Source: Pseudomonadota bacterium
GTDB lineage: Bacteria; Pseudomonadota; Gammaproteobacteria; Steroidobacterales; Steroidobacteraceae
DNA: 64,000 nucleotides
Direction: 5' to 3'
Assembly (NCBI GenBank): GCA_021805275.1
Contig: JAJZFQ010000006.1
Coordinates: 78,885 to 142,884, forward strand
This document shows, in pieces, positions 1 to 9,321 of the stretch (position 1 is its first letter; each line of letters starts with the position of its first letter). The notes beneath the pieces were generated by a model. It saw nothing but the letters and a program-made list of their open reading frames with translations, was not told where the DNA came from and made no database searches. The position numbers and the translations under genes were made by a program.

Positions 1-795
1 TAGCGCTTGGCGCAACAGCTCCCGGTCCGCCAGCGCGATCTTGCTGGGACTCTCGGGAATGACCCGCCCGTATTCCGGGAAACGACCATCGATTAGCTTC
101 GAAGTAAACCGAATGTCGCCAATCTGGGCGCGAACGTGATTTGTCCCGATTGCCAGTTCGATCTGCCCCTCCGTTCCGAGGATGCGCTGCAGCTCCAGAA
201 TCGCTTTGCGGGGCACGATTACCTGAGCGGCACGTGTCGCCTCCCCGAGCGTCATCTCGCACAGTGCCAGGCGGTGCCCATCCGTTGCGACGGCACGCAG
301 CGTGCGCTCCTGGGTCTCGAGAAGCAGGCCGTTGAGGTAATAACGCACGTCCTGCTGCGCCATCGAAAAATGGGTCTTGTCGATCAGCCGATGAAACGCC
401 TCTTGCGCCAGGGTGAGGGTCTGCTGCGCGTGGATCTCCTCGAGGACCGGGAATTCCCCGGCCGGCAGCGTGGCCAGCGTGAAGCGGCTGCGGCCGGCTC
501 GCACGGTGGCCTTCTCGCCCTCGGTGCTCAACGTGACGTCCACGCCGCCCGGCAGCGCCCGCAGAATATCGAGAAACTTCCGTCCCGGGACCGTGACATC
601 ACCGGCGGCCTCGACGTGCACGGCGTTCGTGGCCGACAGCTCCACTTCCAGATCCGTTCCCGTCATGCCCAACTGTTTCTCGCGTGCCGAGAGCAGCACG
701 TTGGCGAGCACGGGCATCGTCTGACGCCGCTCGACCACACCGATTACGCTTTGCAGGGGAGCGAGGAGCTCCTCGCGCTTCGCCATCAGCTTCAT
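1..795 (-). CDS. dnaN: DNA polymerase III beta sliding clamp, C-terminus beyond the window
   Basis: Encodes the ring-shaped processivity clamp that tethers the replicative polymerase to DNA. The minus-strand frame is open from an ATG at 795 to the window edge, giving the first 265 residues of a protein usually about 366 long, so roughly the last quarter is missing because of the window border. The N-terminus MKLMAKREELLAPLQSVIGV and the later GVDVTLSTEGEKATVRAG and ATDGHRLALCE stretches are typical of clamp domains 1 and 2. It lies downstream of dnaA in the same direction, the conserved dnaA-dnaN order. No odd features in the visible part. Confidence 0.95.
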   Translation of the reverse strand, partial: MKLMAKREELLAPLQSVIGVVERRQTMPVLANVLLSAREKQLGMTGTDLEVELSATNAVHVEAAGDVTVPGRKFLDILRALPGGVDVTLSTEGEKATVRAGRSRFTLATLPAGEFPVLEEIHAQQTLTLAQEAFHRLIDKTHFSMAQQDVRYYLNGLLLETQERTLRAVATDGHRLALCEMTLGEATRAAQVIVPRKAILELQRILGTEGQIELAIGTNHVRAQIGDIRFTSKLIDGRFPEYGRVIPESPSKIALADRELLRQAL

Positions 796-1012
796 AGGTC
801 TAATCTTCTTCTCTTAGGTCTTTAAGAATTCAGATTGTAGTGATGATTGGGCCTGTGGATAGTGCTCATTTCGACCGGATCCGAGCCCAATCAAGCGCTT
901 GCGTGCCGCTCGCGCTCGCGCTTTATGGGGAGTCCCTGGGTACGAGCTGTGCGTCATCTGTGCGTAACTTTATCCCCAAAATCATGCACCGGTAATCCAC
1001 AGACTTGTCCCC
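796..1012. other. dnaA-dnaN spacer with DnaA-box-like sites (candidate oriC)
   Basis: The 217-bp spacer holds three sequences close to the DnaA box TTATCCACA: TGTGGATAG at 854-862 (reverse orientation, one mismatch), TTATCCCCA at 970-978 (one mismatch) and TAATCCACA at 993-1001 (one mismatch). An A/T-richer stretch lies next to dnaN (about 800-850) and could serve as an unwinding element. Several Xanthomonadales have their origin between dnaA and dnaN, so this is a candidate oriC. The assignment is inference; the boxes are read directly. Confidence 0.5.
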
Positions 1013-2353
1013 TCAGGCGGTGAGGGTTCTCAACAGGTTCGAGTAGTCCTCGCTCATCCGGACGTCGATGTCCCTCAACTCCTTGATGCGCTTGCAGGCA
1101 TGCAGCACGGTCGTGTGGTCGCGGCCACCGAAGGCATCGCCGATTTCCGGCAGACTCTGACTGGTGAGCTCCTTGGCAAGGGCCATCGCCACCTGGCGGG
1201 GTCGCGCCACAGAACGGCTGCGACGCTTGGACAGCAGATCCGCCACGCGCATCTTGTAGTAGTCCGCCACCGTCTTCTGGATGTTCTCGATGGTGACCAG
1301 TTTTGCCTGCAGCGACAACAGGTCCTTCAAGGCCTCCTTGGTGAACTCGAGCGTGATGGGGTGCCCGGTGAAGCGCGCATTGGCGATCACCCGGCGCAGC
1401 GCACCTTCCAGCTCGCGCACGTTGGAGCGGATCCGCTTGGCGATGAAGAACGCGACTTCCTCTGGCAGCGGCGTGCCGAATTGACGTGACTTGCTCATCA
1501 GGATCGCCACGCAGGTCTCCAGCTCCGGCGGCTCGACTGCCACCGTCAGGCCCCAGCCGAACCGCGACTTCAGCCGCTCCTCCAGGCCATGGACCTCCTT
1601 CGGATAGCGGTCACAGCTGAGAATGACCTGGTGCTGCCCTTCCAGCAGCGCATTGAACGTATGGAAAAACTCTTCCTGGGAGCGGTCCTTGCCCGCGAAA
1701 AACTGGATATCGTCGATCAGCAACGCATCGAGGGAGCGGTACGCAGTCTTGAACTCGTTCATCGAGTTGTGCTGCAGCGCCCGGACCATGTCGCTGACGA
1801 AACGCTCCGAGTGCACGTAGGCGATCCGAGCCTCTTCGTTGCGCTCCCCGATGTAGTGCGCAATGGCGTGCATCAGGTGCGTCTTGCCCAGGCCGACCCC
1901 GCCATACAGGAACAGCGGGTTATAGGCGCGGCCCGGGTTTTCAGCCACCTGGAGCGAGGCGGCCTTCGCCATCTGGTTGCTCTTGCCCTCGACGAAGGTC
2001 GCGAATGAGAAATCCGCATTGAGCCGCGCACCGATGACCAAGCCCTCCGCGCGGCGCGGGCGCTTCGCCGCCTCGGGCACGGAACTCGGTGCCGCCTCGG
2101 CCGGCCTGCTGCGCGAGCCGACCTCGACGGTCACGATGGGCACGTCCCCGGTGCTCTTGTCGCGCAGCAACTCGCCGATGCGCGGCAGCAGCCGTTCGTT
2201 GATCCATTCGACGACGAAGCGGTTCGGGGCCAGCAGCTTCAGCGCGCCGGCGCCCTCGAGCGCCTGCAGCGGGCGGACCCAGGTGTTGAACTGCTGTTCC
2301 GGGAGCTCGGCCTCCAAGGCCGACACGCACCGAGCCCACAGGGACGCTTCCAC
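1013..2353 (-). CDS. dnaA: Chromosomal replication initiator DnaA
   Basis: AAA+ initiator that binds DnaA boxes and opens the origin. The 446-residue reading starts at a GTG (2353) preceded by GGGAGAGG at suitable spacing, and its first residues [20 protein letters not shown] match the usual DnaA domain I start. Longer in-frame upstream sequence is not DnaA-like. The Walker A motif GGVGLGKT is at residues 151-158, Walker B reads LLIDDIQF near 217, and the C-terminal signature [12 protein letters not shown], which contacts the box, is near 417. A poorly conserved linker lies at about 80-110. Divergent from rpmH and followed by dnaN. Confidence 0.96.
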   Translation of the reverse strand: MEASLWARCVSALEAELPEQQFNTWVRPLQALEGAGALKLLAPNRFVVEWINERLLPRIGELLRDKSTGDVPIVTVEVGSRSRPAEAAPSSVPEAAKRPRRAEGLVIGARLNADFSFATFVEGKSNQMAKAASLQVAENPGRAYNPLFLYGGVGLGKTHLMHAIAHYIGERNEEARIAYVHSERFVSDMVRALQHNSMNEFKTAYRSLDALLIDDIQFFAGKDRSQEEFFHTFNALLEGQHQVILSCDRYPKEVHGLEERLKSRFGWGLTVAVEPPELETCVAILMSKSRQFGTPLPEEVAFFIAKRIRSNVRELEGALRRVIANARFTGHPITLEFTKEALKDLLSLQAKLVTIENIQKTVADYYKMRVADLLSKRRSRSVARPRQVAMALAKELTSQSLPEIGDAFGGRDHTTVLHACKRIKELRDIDVRMSEDYSNLLRTLTA

Positions 2354-2683
2354 GTACGCACCTCTCCCGATTCGTTCTAAGCGCCGTTCCCGGCCGGGCA
2401 CGCCGGCCCGGTCGCGGCATCTCGCATGCAGAGATCCCGCTGCGCGTGCTTCGGGGTCCGCCGGGCGAGCCCACGGCAGGCGCGCGAACAGATGCCGCTG
2501 CGGCGCAGCCGCAGAAAGTGCATCATGGATGGGTCCGGCTTCGTGGAAAAGGCTCGGCAGTCTATACCGATCGGCAGCCGCGCTGAAGAATTTCGAGCGA
2601 TAAAAGATTGACACCTTGGCGGTCAACGGCTTAGCCTTGCCGCCCCTTTTTGGAACCCCCAACGGATCTTCTGGAGCCCCGGT
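2354..2683. promoter_or_regulatory. Divergent dnaA / rpmH promoter region
   Basis: This 330-bp gap separates divergent dnaA and rpmH. On the plus strand TTGACA (2608-2613) is followed after about 17 bp by TTAGCC, a plausible rpmH promoter with a weak -10. On the minus strand TTGACC lies about 17 bp before TTATCG, a plausible dnaA promoter overlapping the first. No convincing DnaA box was seen; TTTTCCACG, a poor match, occurs once on the minus strand. No gene was found in it. Confidence 0.4.
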
Positions 2684-2818
2684 ATGAAGCGTACCTATCA
2701 ACCGAGCAAGCTGCGCCGCAAGCGCACGCACGGGTTCCGGGCGCGCATGGCGACCCAAAACGGCCGCAAAGTGCTGGCCCGGCGCCGTGCCAAAGGACGC
2801 AGGAAGCTGATCCCGTAG
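2684..2818 (+). CDS. rpmH: 50S ribosomal protein L34
   Basis: A 44-residue, very basic protein beginning [20 protein letters not shown] and ending KGRRKLIP, the full-length and near-invariant L34 sequence of the large ribosomal subunit. It lies just upstream of rnpA in the conserved rpmH-rnpA-yidD-yidC order and is divergent from dnaA. Confidence 0.98.
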   Translation: MKRTYQPSKLRRKRTHGFRARMATQNGRKVLARRRAKGRRKLIP

Positions 2819-2913
2819 GCCGCGGGCGCCGGGTTGCTGCACCGCAGGGCGCGACCCGAGCTGGCCCCCGGGCGGACAGCGGCCGAGAGTCGGCGGTGAG
2901 CGAGGTGGCCCAC

Positions 2914-3291
2914 ATGCCCCGCGAACCTCGAGAGCGGCTGACCTTCCCTTCGAACCGGCGCGTGCGACATAAGCCGGAGTTCGATGCCGCGCGTGCGCGC
3001 GGCCGGCGCTTTGGCAACGGATTCTTCGCGGTGACAGTGATCGGCAATGACAAGACCGCTCCTCGTCTCGGCCTGGCGGTCGCCTTGCACGTGACCCGCA
3101 CCGCCGTGGAGCGCAATCGCATTCGCCGAGTCATCCGCGAGTCCTTTCGGCTGCACCAGCATGCCCTGCCGGCCGTGGATATCATCGTCGGCGCGCGCGC
3201 CAGGGCCCATGGCGCCCCCGGAGCGCAGCTGCACGCGAGCCTGGCGGGCCTGTGGCGGGAGGTGAGCGAACGATGCGCGCACTCGCGATAG
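2914..3291 (+). CDS. rnpA: Ribonuclease P protein component
   Basis: Protein subunit that helps the RNase P RNA bind and cleave precursor tRNA. About 125 residues from the ATG at 2914. In-frame GTG codons at 2896 and 2905 would add a few residues, so the exact start is uncertain. The family's basic motif appears as [16 protein letters not shown], with the preceding [14 protein letters not shown] segment. The 3' end overlaps the yidD start by 19 bp, which suggests translational coupling. Confidence 0.94.
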   Translation: MPREPRERLTFPSNRRVRHKPEFDAARARGRRFGNGFFAVTVIGNDKTAPRLGLAVALHVTRTAVERNRIRRVIRESFRLHQHALPAVDIIVGARARAHGAPGAQLHASLAGLWREVSERCAHSR

Positions 3292-3518
3292 CGCTGATCC
3301 GGCTGTATCAGTGGACCATCAGTCCTTTGCTGGGCCCGAACTGCCGCTTCCATCCGTCCTGCTCCCAGTACGCGCTCGAAGCCATCGAGCGCTTCGGCAT
3401 CCTGCGCGGCAGCTGGCTGGCGGTCACCCGCATCGGCCGCTGCCACCCCTGGCACCCCGGCGGCTACGATCCCGTGCCGACTCTAGGCTCGACCCGCATT
3501 GCTCACCGACATGACTAA
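3273..3518 (+). CDS. yidD: Membrane protein insertion efficiency factor YidD
   Basis: Small (81 residue) inner-membrane-associated factor that assists YidC-dependent insertion. The start [20 protein letters not shown] and the cysteine motif [20 protein letters not shown] are diagnostic of the family, as is the [13 protein letters not shown] end. The start codon lies inside the end of rnpA and the stop overlaps the first codons of yidC by 8 bp, so the three genes are translationally coupled. Confidence 0.95.
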   Translation: MRALAIALIRLYQWTISPLLGPNCRFHPSCSQYALEAIERFGILRGSWLAVTRIGRCHPWHPGGYDPVPTLGSTRIAHRHD

Positions 3519-5193
3519 TCAACTGCGCTACTTCCTCTGGATCGGATTGCTGCTGCTCCTGTGGTTCAACTACACGCTCTGGAGCGAGCATTTCCCCGCG
3601 ACGTCCCTGCCGGTCGCCACGCAGCCGCAGAATTCCTCGACGCCGACTCTGGCGAACGACGTGCCGCAGAGCGCGGCGCCCGCTGCGCTGCCCGCCGGCG
3701 CACCGGTTCCGGCGCCATCGGTGAGCCCGTCAACCCCGAGTGCCGCCGTGCCCGCTCCTGCGGGTGCTGCCGTCATCCACGTGCGTACCGACGTGTACGA
3801 CCTCGAAATCAGCACAGTGGGGGGCACGCTCGAGAAGGTGGACCTGCTGAAGTACGCCAAGCTCAAAGGTCAGGCACCGCGCGTTCAGCTGGAGAACACC
3901 GCGCCGGACTCGATCTACCTGCTGCAGAGCGGACTCACCGGGCCGGCCGGCGCGGCCTATCCGACGCAGACCGCGCGCTTCAGCACCCCGAGCCTCGATT
4001 ACCGCATGGGCCCCTCGGGCGAGCTGCAGGTGCCACTCACCTGGCAGAGCGGCGGTCTCACGGTCACGAAGACCTTCGTGTTCCACCGCGGCTCCTACCG
4101 CATCGGCCTGAGCTACGCGATCCACAACGGCACCGCGCAGCCCTGGACGTTCTCGCAATACGCGCAGCTGGTTCGCAACGATCCGCGCACCAGCGGCAGC
4201 TACTTCGATCCGGGCAGCAAGGCCTACCACGGCCCGGCCATCTGGAACGGACACGAGTACGTCAAGCTCGATCCGGCGAGCAGCGACTACCACCATTACG
4301 CGCGGGAGGTCACTGGCGGCTGGATCGCCGTGCCCCAGCATGATTTCGTGAGCGCCGTGGTGCCGCCGAAGGGCGCGCCTTACCACTTCACCTCGGAGGT
4401 CTCGGGGTCGAGCTACCTGCTGGCGGCAACCGGCCCTGTGCACACCGTGGCGTCCGGAACGGCGCTGGCGATTGGCCAGACCCTGTTCGTCGGCCCCACG
4501 CTGCACGCGCAGCTGGAGCAGACGGACCCGACCCTGACCTACCTGGACGATTACGGCAAGCTCACGATCCTGGCCCGTCCACTGTTCTGGTTGCTGAGTC
4601 ACGCGCACCGGCTGACCGGCAACTGGGGCGTGGCGATCATCCTCGTCACCGTGCTGCTGAAGCTGCTGTTCTATCCGCTCTCGGAGGCCAGCGGCCGCTC
4701 GATGGCCAAGATGAAAGCGCTCGGGCCGCGCATCAAGAACATCCAGGAAACCTACAAGGACGACAAGGAGCAGCTCGGCCGCGCAATGATGGAGCTGTAC
4801 AAGCGCGAGAAGGTCAATCCCGTCTCGGGCTGTCTGCCGATGATCCTGCAGTTTCCAGTCTTCATCGCCTTCTACTGGGTGCTGCTCTACAGCGTCGAGC
4901 TGCGCCAGGCGCCGTTCATGTTCTGGATCCAGGACCTCTCCTCGCGCGACCCGTACTTCATCCTGCCGGCCATCATGGCCCTGACCGGCTTTCTGCAGTT
5001 CAAGCTCAATCCGGCGCCAGCCGATCCGGTCCAGGCCAAGATGTTCATGATCATGCCGCTCATGATGGCCGGGATGTTCGCGTTCTTCCCCTCCGGCCTG
5101 GTGCTGTACTACGTGGTGAACAGCCTGCTGGCGATCGCGCAGCAGTGGAACATCAACCGCCGCATCACGGCGGCGGTGGGCAGCCGCAGCTAG
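3511..5193 (+). CDS. yidC: Membrane protein insertase YidC
   Basis: Inner-membrane insertase/chaperone (560 residues) that works alone and with SecYEG. An N-terminal membrane anchor (residues about 5-22) is followed by an A/P/S-rich linker, the large periplasmic domain and a C-terminal five-helix insertase core. The core contains the cytoplasmic hairpin with [19 protein letters not shown] and the conserved [19 protein letters not shown] segment. ATG at 3511 is chosen because the sequence from there, [12 protein letters not shown], starts the first membrane segment. Length is normal for gammaproteobacteria. Confidence 0.97.
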   Translation: MTNQLRYFLWIGLLLLLWFNYTLWSEHFPATSLPVATQPQNSSTPTLANDVPQSAAPAALPAGAPVPAPSVSPSTPSAAVPAPAGAAVIHVRTDVYDLEISTVGGTLEKVDLLKYAKLKGQAPRVQLENTAPDSIYLLQSGLTGPAGAAYPTQTARFSTPSLDYRMGPSGELQVPLTWQSGGLTVTKTFVFHRGSYRIGLSYAIHNGTAQPWTFSQYAQLVRNDPRTSGSYFDPGSKAYHGPAIWNGHEYVKLDPASSDYHHYAREVTGGWIAVPQHDFVSAVVPPKGAPYHFTSEVSGSSYLLAATGPVHTVASGTALAIGQTLFVGPTLHAQLEQTDPTLTYLDDYGKLTILARPLFWLLSHAHRLTGNWGVAIILVTVLLKLLFYPLSEASGRSMAKMKALGPRIKNIQETYKDDKEQLGRAMMELYKREKVNPVSGCLPMILQFPVFIAFYWVLLYSVELRQAPFMFWIQDLSSRDPYFILPAIMALTGFLQFKLNPAPADPVQAKMFMIMPLMMAGMFAFFPSGLVLYYVVNSLLAIAQQWNINRRITAAVGSRS

Positions 5194-5235
5194 CGCCCCT
5201 TCAATCGGCGCAGCCGCGGGGGTACCCTTGCGCGC

Positions 5236-6588
5236 ATGACCCGTACGGATACGATCGTGGCGCCGGCTACGCCGCCCGGGCGCGGCGGCATCGGCATCGT
5301 GCGCGTTTCCGGGCCGAAAGCGCCCGAAATCGCCGCGGTACTGCTCGGTGAGCTGCCGCCGGCGCGCACCGCGCGCTTTGCGCGCTTCCTCGATGCGGCG
5401 CGCGAACCGCTCGATGCCGGGCTGGCGCTGTTCTTCCCGGCGCCGCATTCCTACACCGGTGAGCACGTCCTGGAGCTGCATGGTCACGGCGGGCCGGCGG
5501 TGCTCGAAGCGGTGGTGCAGCGCATCCTCGAGATCGGCGCGCGTCGGGCACAGCCGGGGGAATTCACCCTGCGCGCCTTTCTCAACGACAAGCTCGATCT
5601 GGCCCAGGCCGAGGCGATCGCCGATCTGATCGATGCCGGATCGCGCGAGGCGGCGCGCGCCGCGATGCGCTCGCTGCAGGGCGAGTTCTCCGCCATGGTG
5701 CATGGCCTGACCGAAGCGGTGACCGACGTGCGTGCGCACGTGGAGGCGGCAATCGATTTCCCCGAGGAGGAAGTGGACTTCCTCGCGGACCGGCAGCTGC
5801 ACGACCGGTTCCACACGCTGAGCGATCATTTCGACGCCGTCGAGCAGAGCGCGCGGCAGGGGGCGCTGCTGCGCGAGGGTATGACCGTCGTGATCGCCGG
5901 GCGCCCCAACGCCGGCAAGTCGAGCCTGCTGAACCGCTTGGCTGGTTACGAGGCGGCGATCGTGACGCCGATTCCGGGCACGACGCGCGACATCGTGCGC
6001 GAGCGGATCGACATCGATGGCATGCCTCTGCACGTACTCGACACCGCGGGATTGCGCGACAGCGCCGATCTCGTCGAGGCGGAAGGCATCCGCCGGGCGC
6101 ACGAACAGATGCGCCGCGCTGACCGGGTGCTGTTCGTGATCGATCTGACGGTCGACCCGGATGCGCGAGCCTATACGCAGGAGCGCGAGCGCCTGCCGCG
6201 TGATGTGCCGGTCACACTGGTATTGAACAAGTGTGACCTGTCGAGCGGCATTCCGCTCGCGGACACGCTCACGGGACCGCCCCGGATCGCGCTCTCGGCG
6301 CTGACCGGCGCAGGCTTGGAGCGGTTGCGAGAACATCTGAAGGACTGCGTGGGATTCAAGAGCGTCGAGGCCGGCACCGTCTCGGCCCGGCGCCGCCATC
6401 TGGAAGCGCTGCGCCGAGCGCGCGAGCACGTCGAGGCGGCTGAGCGTCGGTTGCGCGAAAGCCGGTCCGGGGAACTGGTGGCCGAGGAGCTGCGCGGCGC
6501 GCAGCAGGCGCTGAGCGAGATTACCGGGGAGTTCACCAGCGAGGACCTCCTCGGACGCATATTCGCCAGCTTCTGCATCGGGAAATAG
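5236..6588 (+). CDS. mnmE: tRNA uridine-5-carboxymethylaminomethyl GTPase MnmE
   Basis: GTPase that with MnmG modifies the wobble uridine of several tRNAs. At 450 residues it is full length. The formyl-THF-binding N-terminal domain starts with [20 protein letters not shown]. The G domain has G1 GRPNAGKS at 222-229, the PGTTRD segment near 247, DTAG at 269-272 and NKCD, and the protein ends in the catalytic FCIGK motif. It is the last core gene before the accessory island, whose integration-type repeats begin 4 bp after the stop codon, leaving the coding sequence intact. Confidence 0.97.
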   Translation: MTRTDTIVAPATPPGRGGIGIVRVSGPKAPEIAAVLLGELPPARTARFARFLDAAREPLDAGLALFFPAPHSYTGEHVLELHGHGGPAVLEAVVQRILEIGARRAQPGEFTLRAFLNDKLDLAQAEAIADLIDAGSREAARAAMRSLQGEFSAMVHGLTEAVTDVRAHVEAAIDFPEEEVDFLADRQLHDRFHTLSDHFDAVEQSARQGALLREGMTVVIAGRPNAGKSSLLNRLAGYEAAIVTPIPGTTRDIVRERIDIDGMPLHVLDTAGLRDSADLVEAEGIRRAHEQMRRADRVLFVIDLTVDPDARAYTQERERLPRDVPVTLVLNKCDLSSGIPLADTLTGPPRIALSALTGAGLERLREHLKDCVGFKSVEAGTVSARRRHLEALRRAREHVEAAERRLRESRSGELVAEELRGAQQALSEITGEFTSEDLLGRIFASFCIGK

Positions 6589-6591
6589 TTC

Positions 6592-6629
6592 GACGTCCGG
6601 AGACGTCCAGCGACTTCCGCTGACATGTC
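6592..6629. repeat. Four imperfect 10-bp tandem repeats behind mnmE (candidate attachment region)
   Basis: Direct reading gives GACGTCCGGA, GACGTCCAGC, GACTTCCGCT and GACATGTCAC starting at 6592, 6602, 6612 and 6622, an exact 10-bp period starting 4 bp after the mnmE stop. Helically phased repeats beside a tyrosine integrase are typical of integrase-binding attachment regions. Role in integration is inferred. Confidence 0.5.
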
Positions 6630-6631
6630 AC

Positions 6632-6656
6632 GAAGTGCCTGGTTTTCAGGCATTTC
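6632..6656 (+). terminator. Hairpin downstream of mnmE
   Basis: GAAGTGCCTG and CAGGCATTTC form a 10-bp stem (one G-T pair) around a 5-nt loop. It could end mnmE transcription, although no T-tract follows, so it may instead belong to the integration site. Confidence 0.4.
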
Positions 6657-6699
6657 ACGCCACCTTTGTCCATTGCCCTCCGCGGGCAGCCTTGTTATC

Positions 6700-6794
6700 G
6701 TGCCCCCATAGGTGCCCCATGTCGCGCCTATCCGTGCCCCATTTAGGGGGTCAGAAGATAGCCATGGGGCACGGGGTCGATTTCCAGGGGGCAC
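6700..6794. repeat. Five copies of a GTGCCCC(AT) motif upstream of the integrase
   Basis: GTGCCCC occurs in direct orientation at 6700, 6712 and 6734 (the last two as GTGCCCCAT) and inverted as ATGGGGCAC at 6764-6772 and GGGGGCAC at 6787-6794, all within 95 bp before the integrase ATG. Such an array fits integrase arm-type sites or a repressor operator; neither can be proven from sequence. Confidence 0.45.
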
Positions 6795-6796
6795 GC

Positions 6797-8031
6797 ATGG
6801 CGCTCACCGACACGAAGCCCCAGCGATTGCAGGCGAAAGAGCGCGCCTACCAGATCGCCGACGGTGGTGGGCTCTACATCGAGGTGCACCCGAGCGGCAA
6901 GACGGTCTGGCGCATGCAGTACCGGCAAGGCGGCCGCGGCTCGCGCAAGGAGAAGGTGACTCTTGGCGAATACCCCGCGCACACGCTCGCTCAGGCACGC
7001 CTGTGGCGCGAGCAGTGCCGGGCGCTGATCGCGCCCACGGCCAGTCGCCGGCAGCCGCCAAACAGGCCGAGAGGGTCGCGCAGGCGGGACGCGCCACCGA
7101 CACCGTCGCGACGTTTGCAAACCTCTGGTACGCCGAGGTCGTGACCAAGACCAACAGCGAGCCGCGCAACATCCGCCGCGTCCTCGACAAGGACGTCCTG
7201 CCTGCGATCGGCGACAAGCCCGTAGCCGATGTCACCATCCCCGACATCCTCGCCATCACGGATGCCGTGAAGGCCCGGAGCGCCGACCAGATGGCGCTGC
7301 AGACCCGCAACGTCATCAAGCGGCTCTATGCGTATGCGATCGCGCGCGGCAAGCCCCGCTTCAACCGGGCAGCCGCCATCGAGGCGCGGTTCATCGCGAC
7401 GGCCCGCAGCCGCGATGTGGCGCTCTCGCAAGCGGAGATCGGCCAGCTGCTGCGCGGCATCTACCAGTCCTCGATCCGCCGGCAGTACAAGCTCGCGCTG
7501 CACTTGCTGGTGCTGTGCATGATCCGCACGGGGCAGCTGATCGGTGCGCGCTGGGAGGAGATCGACTTCGAGAATGAGGAATGGCTGATCCCGGCGGAGC
7601 GCATGAAGAAGGACAAGCCGCACCTCGTGCCGCTTTCGAAGCAGGCGGTGGCGATGTTCGAGGAACTGAAGGGGCTCGCCGGGAACTCGCAGTGGGTGCT
7701 GCCGAGCCGGAACACGCTGAAGGAGCCGATTGCGCACAGCACGCTCAACCAGGCTATCCGCTCGCTCGACCTCGGCGTGCGGGATTTCGTGATCCACGAT
7801 TTCCGCCGGACGGCCTCGAGCCAGCTACACGAGGCGGGCTTCAACTCCGACTGGATCGAAAAGGCGCTCGCCCACGAGCAGAAGGGCGTCCGCGGCGTCT
7901 ACAACAAGGCCGAGGACCTCGCCCAGCGCCGCGAGATGCTGCAGTGGTGGGCCGACCTCGTGGACGCGCAGATCGAGGAGGGGAGGAAGGTGGTGATCGG
8001 GCGGTTCGGCAAGGCGCTTCAGGCGGCGTGA
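6797..8031 (+). pseudogene. P4-type tyrosine integrase, interrupted by a frameshift
   Basis: Tyrosine recombinase of the phage P4/CP4-57 integrase group. The ATG at 6797 opens the arm-binding N-terminal domain (MALTDTKPQRLQAKERAYQI, then DGGGLYIEV). This frame runs out near 7045, and the rest of the protein continues in another frame from SPAAAKQAERVAQ onward to 8031. A single missing base around 7030-7045 explains the break. The second part keeps the catalytic elements: MIRTGQLIGARWEE (box I), HDFRRTASSQL (box II) and the tyrosine in VRGVYNKAEDL. As read, no full-length protein can be made without frameshifting. A sequencing error is the alternative, since all catalytic residues are preserved. 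Confidence 0.85.
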
Positions 8032-8095
8032 GCATCTTTCCACCTGCAGCCGCAATGATCGAACCGGAAGCACGCCTTCGTGCCTGCGCTCAGAA

Positions 8096-8545
8096 TCAGG
8101 TGCGTCGACGCATTGCAGTGACCTTCGGATGCCAAAGTTCGATTCGACCCGGAGTCGAAGGATCTTTGGCAACATCACCCGGCGCCGGCCGGTAAACCTT
8201 GGCGATGTACGGGGGTTCATGCCGCTCAAGGAAATTCAGGATGCGCCCCTTTGTAGCCAGGAACGCTCGTGCGAGATCTGGATAGGGCGCATGGCCCACG
8301 ATCACCAGCAGTGCCACGCCGTGCTGCATCACGGTCGCCAATTCGTTCGGCTTGTAGCGAATGCGCCCGTCATGGGTAAGCGCGATCCAGCCGTTCGCGC
8401 CGATCTCGCGCAGCCACTCTTGATCGGAAGTTTCGGGCCGGAAGTGATCCGCGTGGCGTTCCACCGCCAGGCCGCCGGCACACAGGATCTCAGGGAATTT
8501 CTTGCCGAGGTCGCGGTCCGTGAAAAAGACCGGACCGGAGTTCAC
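8096..8545 (-). CDS. PIN-like toxin of a VapBC45-type module
   Basis: A 149-residue protein beginning at a GTG (8545), MNSGPVFFTDRDLGKKFPEI, that resembles the PIN-like (DUF5615-related) toxin VapC45. Acidic residues that could bind metal are D10, D12, D41, E43 and D59 (in THDGR). PIN toxins are RNases. The start overlaps the stop of the upstream gene by 4 bp (GTGA), and that partner combines an HTH with DUF433, as VapB45 does in Mycobacterium tuberculosis. Toxin activity is inferred from family and pairing. The gene converges on the broken integrase. Confidence 0.7.
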   Translation of the reverse strand: MNSGPVFFTDRDLGKKFPEILCAGGLAVERHADHFRPETSDQEWLREIGANGWIALTHDGRIRYKPNELATVMQHGVALLVIVGHAPYPDLARAFLATKGRILNFLERHEPPYIAKVYRPAPGDVAKDPSTPGRIELWHPKVTAMRRRT

Positions 8546-9228
8546 GCGGCGCGCTCGTAGAGCACGGCCTCCATGATCTCTTCCGTAGACAGGTCGTAGT
8601 CTTCGGCCAGATCAGTGACGGATTCGCCGGCATCCATCCGTTCGACAATGGCCCCAGTCGTGATGCCCTTTTGAGCCAGGACCGGTCTTCCAAAGGCCAC
8701 ATGCGCGTCGATGGCGATAGGCCTCGCTGCTCCGATCACATCACCGGAGGTCACAGGGAACAGTCGAACCGGAAACTTCCACTCATCCCATTCGACCCGG
8801 GCGAGGTGCACATCGAACAGGCGACGCATAGCCACCTGACCCGAAGCAGACAGTTCGATCAGCTGGCCATACCGCTCCAACAGCAACTTACCGGCATCCG
8901 TGCGCAGCTCCGGGCTCAAAAGCAGCCTCTCAATATTGAGGGTCTGCCCGGCATAATGGATCGAGCGGCGCAGGGCATCCATCTTCACGGCGTGATCGGT
9001 TCGCAAGGAGCGCAGTACGTGAGCTTCGATCAAGTTCCAGAAGGACAGCGTCGGCGGAGGATTTTTCGCCGGGCGAATGAGCGGACTCGAGTGGGCAGTG
9101 CCCGCTCCCTTCGGATAAGGACGTCCCACAACCCAAGAGCGTAGCGTGGCGGGCGCCACCTTGAGGTAGCGGGCGGCTTCGGCGACGCTGTACGCCGGCT
9201 GGCTCCGAATGTCCGTCTTTAACACCAT
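8542..9228 (-). CDS. VapB45-like antitoxin with HTH and DUF433 domains
   Basis: A 228-residue protein. Residues about 12-40 (YSVAEAARYLKVAPATLRSW) form a MerR/excisionase-like helix-turn-helix, and the C-terminal 45 residues, including GRPVLAQKGITTGAIVERM and SVTDLAEDYDLSTEEI, match DUF433. This architecture is that of VapB45, which neutralises its PIN-like toxin and probably represses its own promoter. It is translationally coupled to the downstream toxin gene (4-bp overlap). The region just upstream (9229-9321) is A/T-richer than its surroundings and may hold the promoter. Confidence 0.72.
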   Translation of the reverse strand: MVLKTDIRSQPAYSVAEAARYLKVAPATLRSWVVGRPYPKGAGTAHSSPLIRPAKNPPPTLSFWNLIEAHVLRSLRTDHAVKMDALRRSIHYAGQTLNIERLLLSPELRTDAGKLLLERYGQLIELSASGQVAMRRLFDVHLARVEWDEWKFPVRLFPVTSGDVIGAARPIAIDAHVAFGRPVLAQKGITTGAIVERMDAGESVTDLAEDYDLSTEEIMEAVLYERAA

Positions 9229-9321
9229 CTTAAAATTGCGCTCCTGCGACTCTGGAGGCAGTTCTTATATTGTACCGGCCACGGCGGGTTAGGCCCAACT
9301 TTCATTGGCCAGCAGGGCGAT

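Noticed and set aside
3730..6429. An 899-residue minus-strand frame across yidC and mnmE
   Set aside because: Antisense by-product of high GC; yidC and mnmE are unmistakable on the plus strand.
6589..6796. A tRNA gene as the integration target
   Set aside because: No T-loop (GGTTCGANTCC-like) or cloverleaf could be found; the flank has only repeats and a hairpin.
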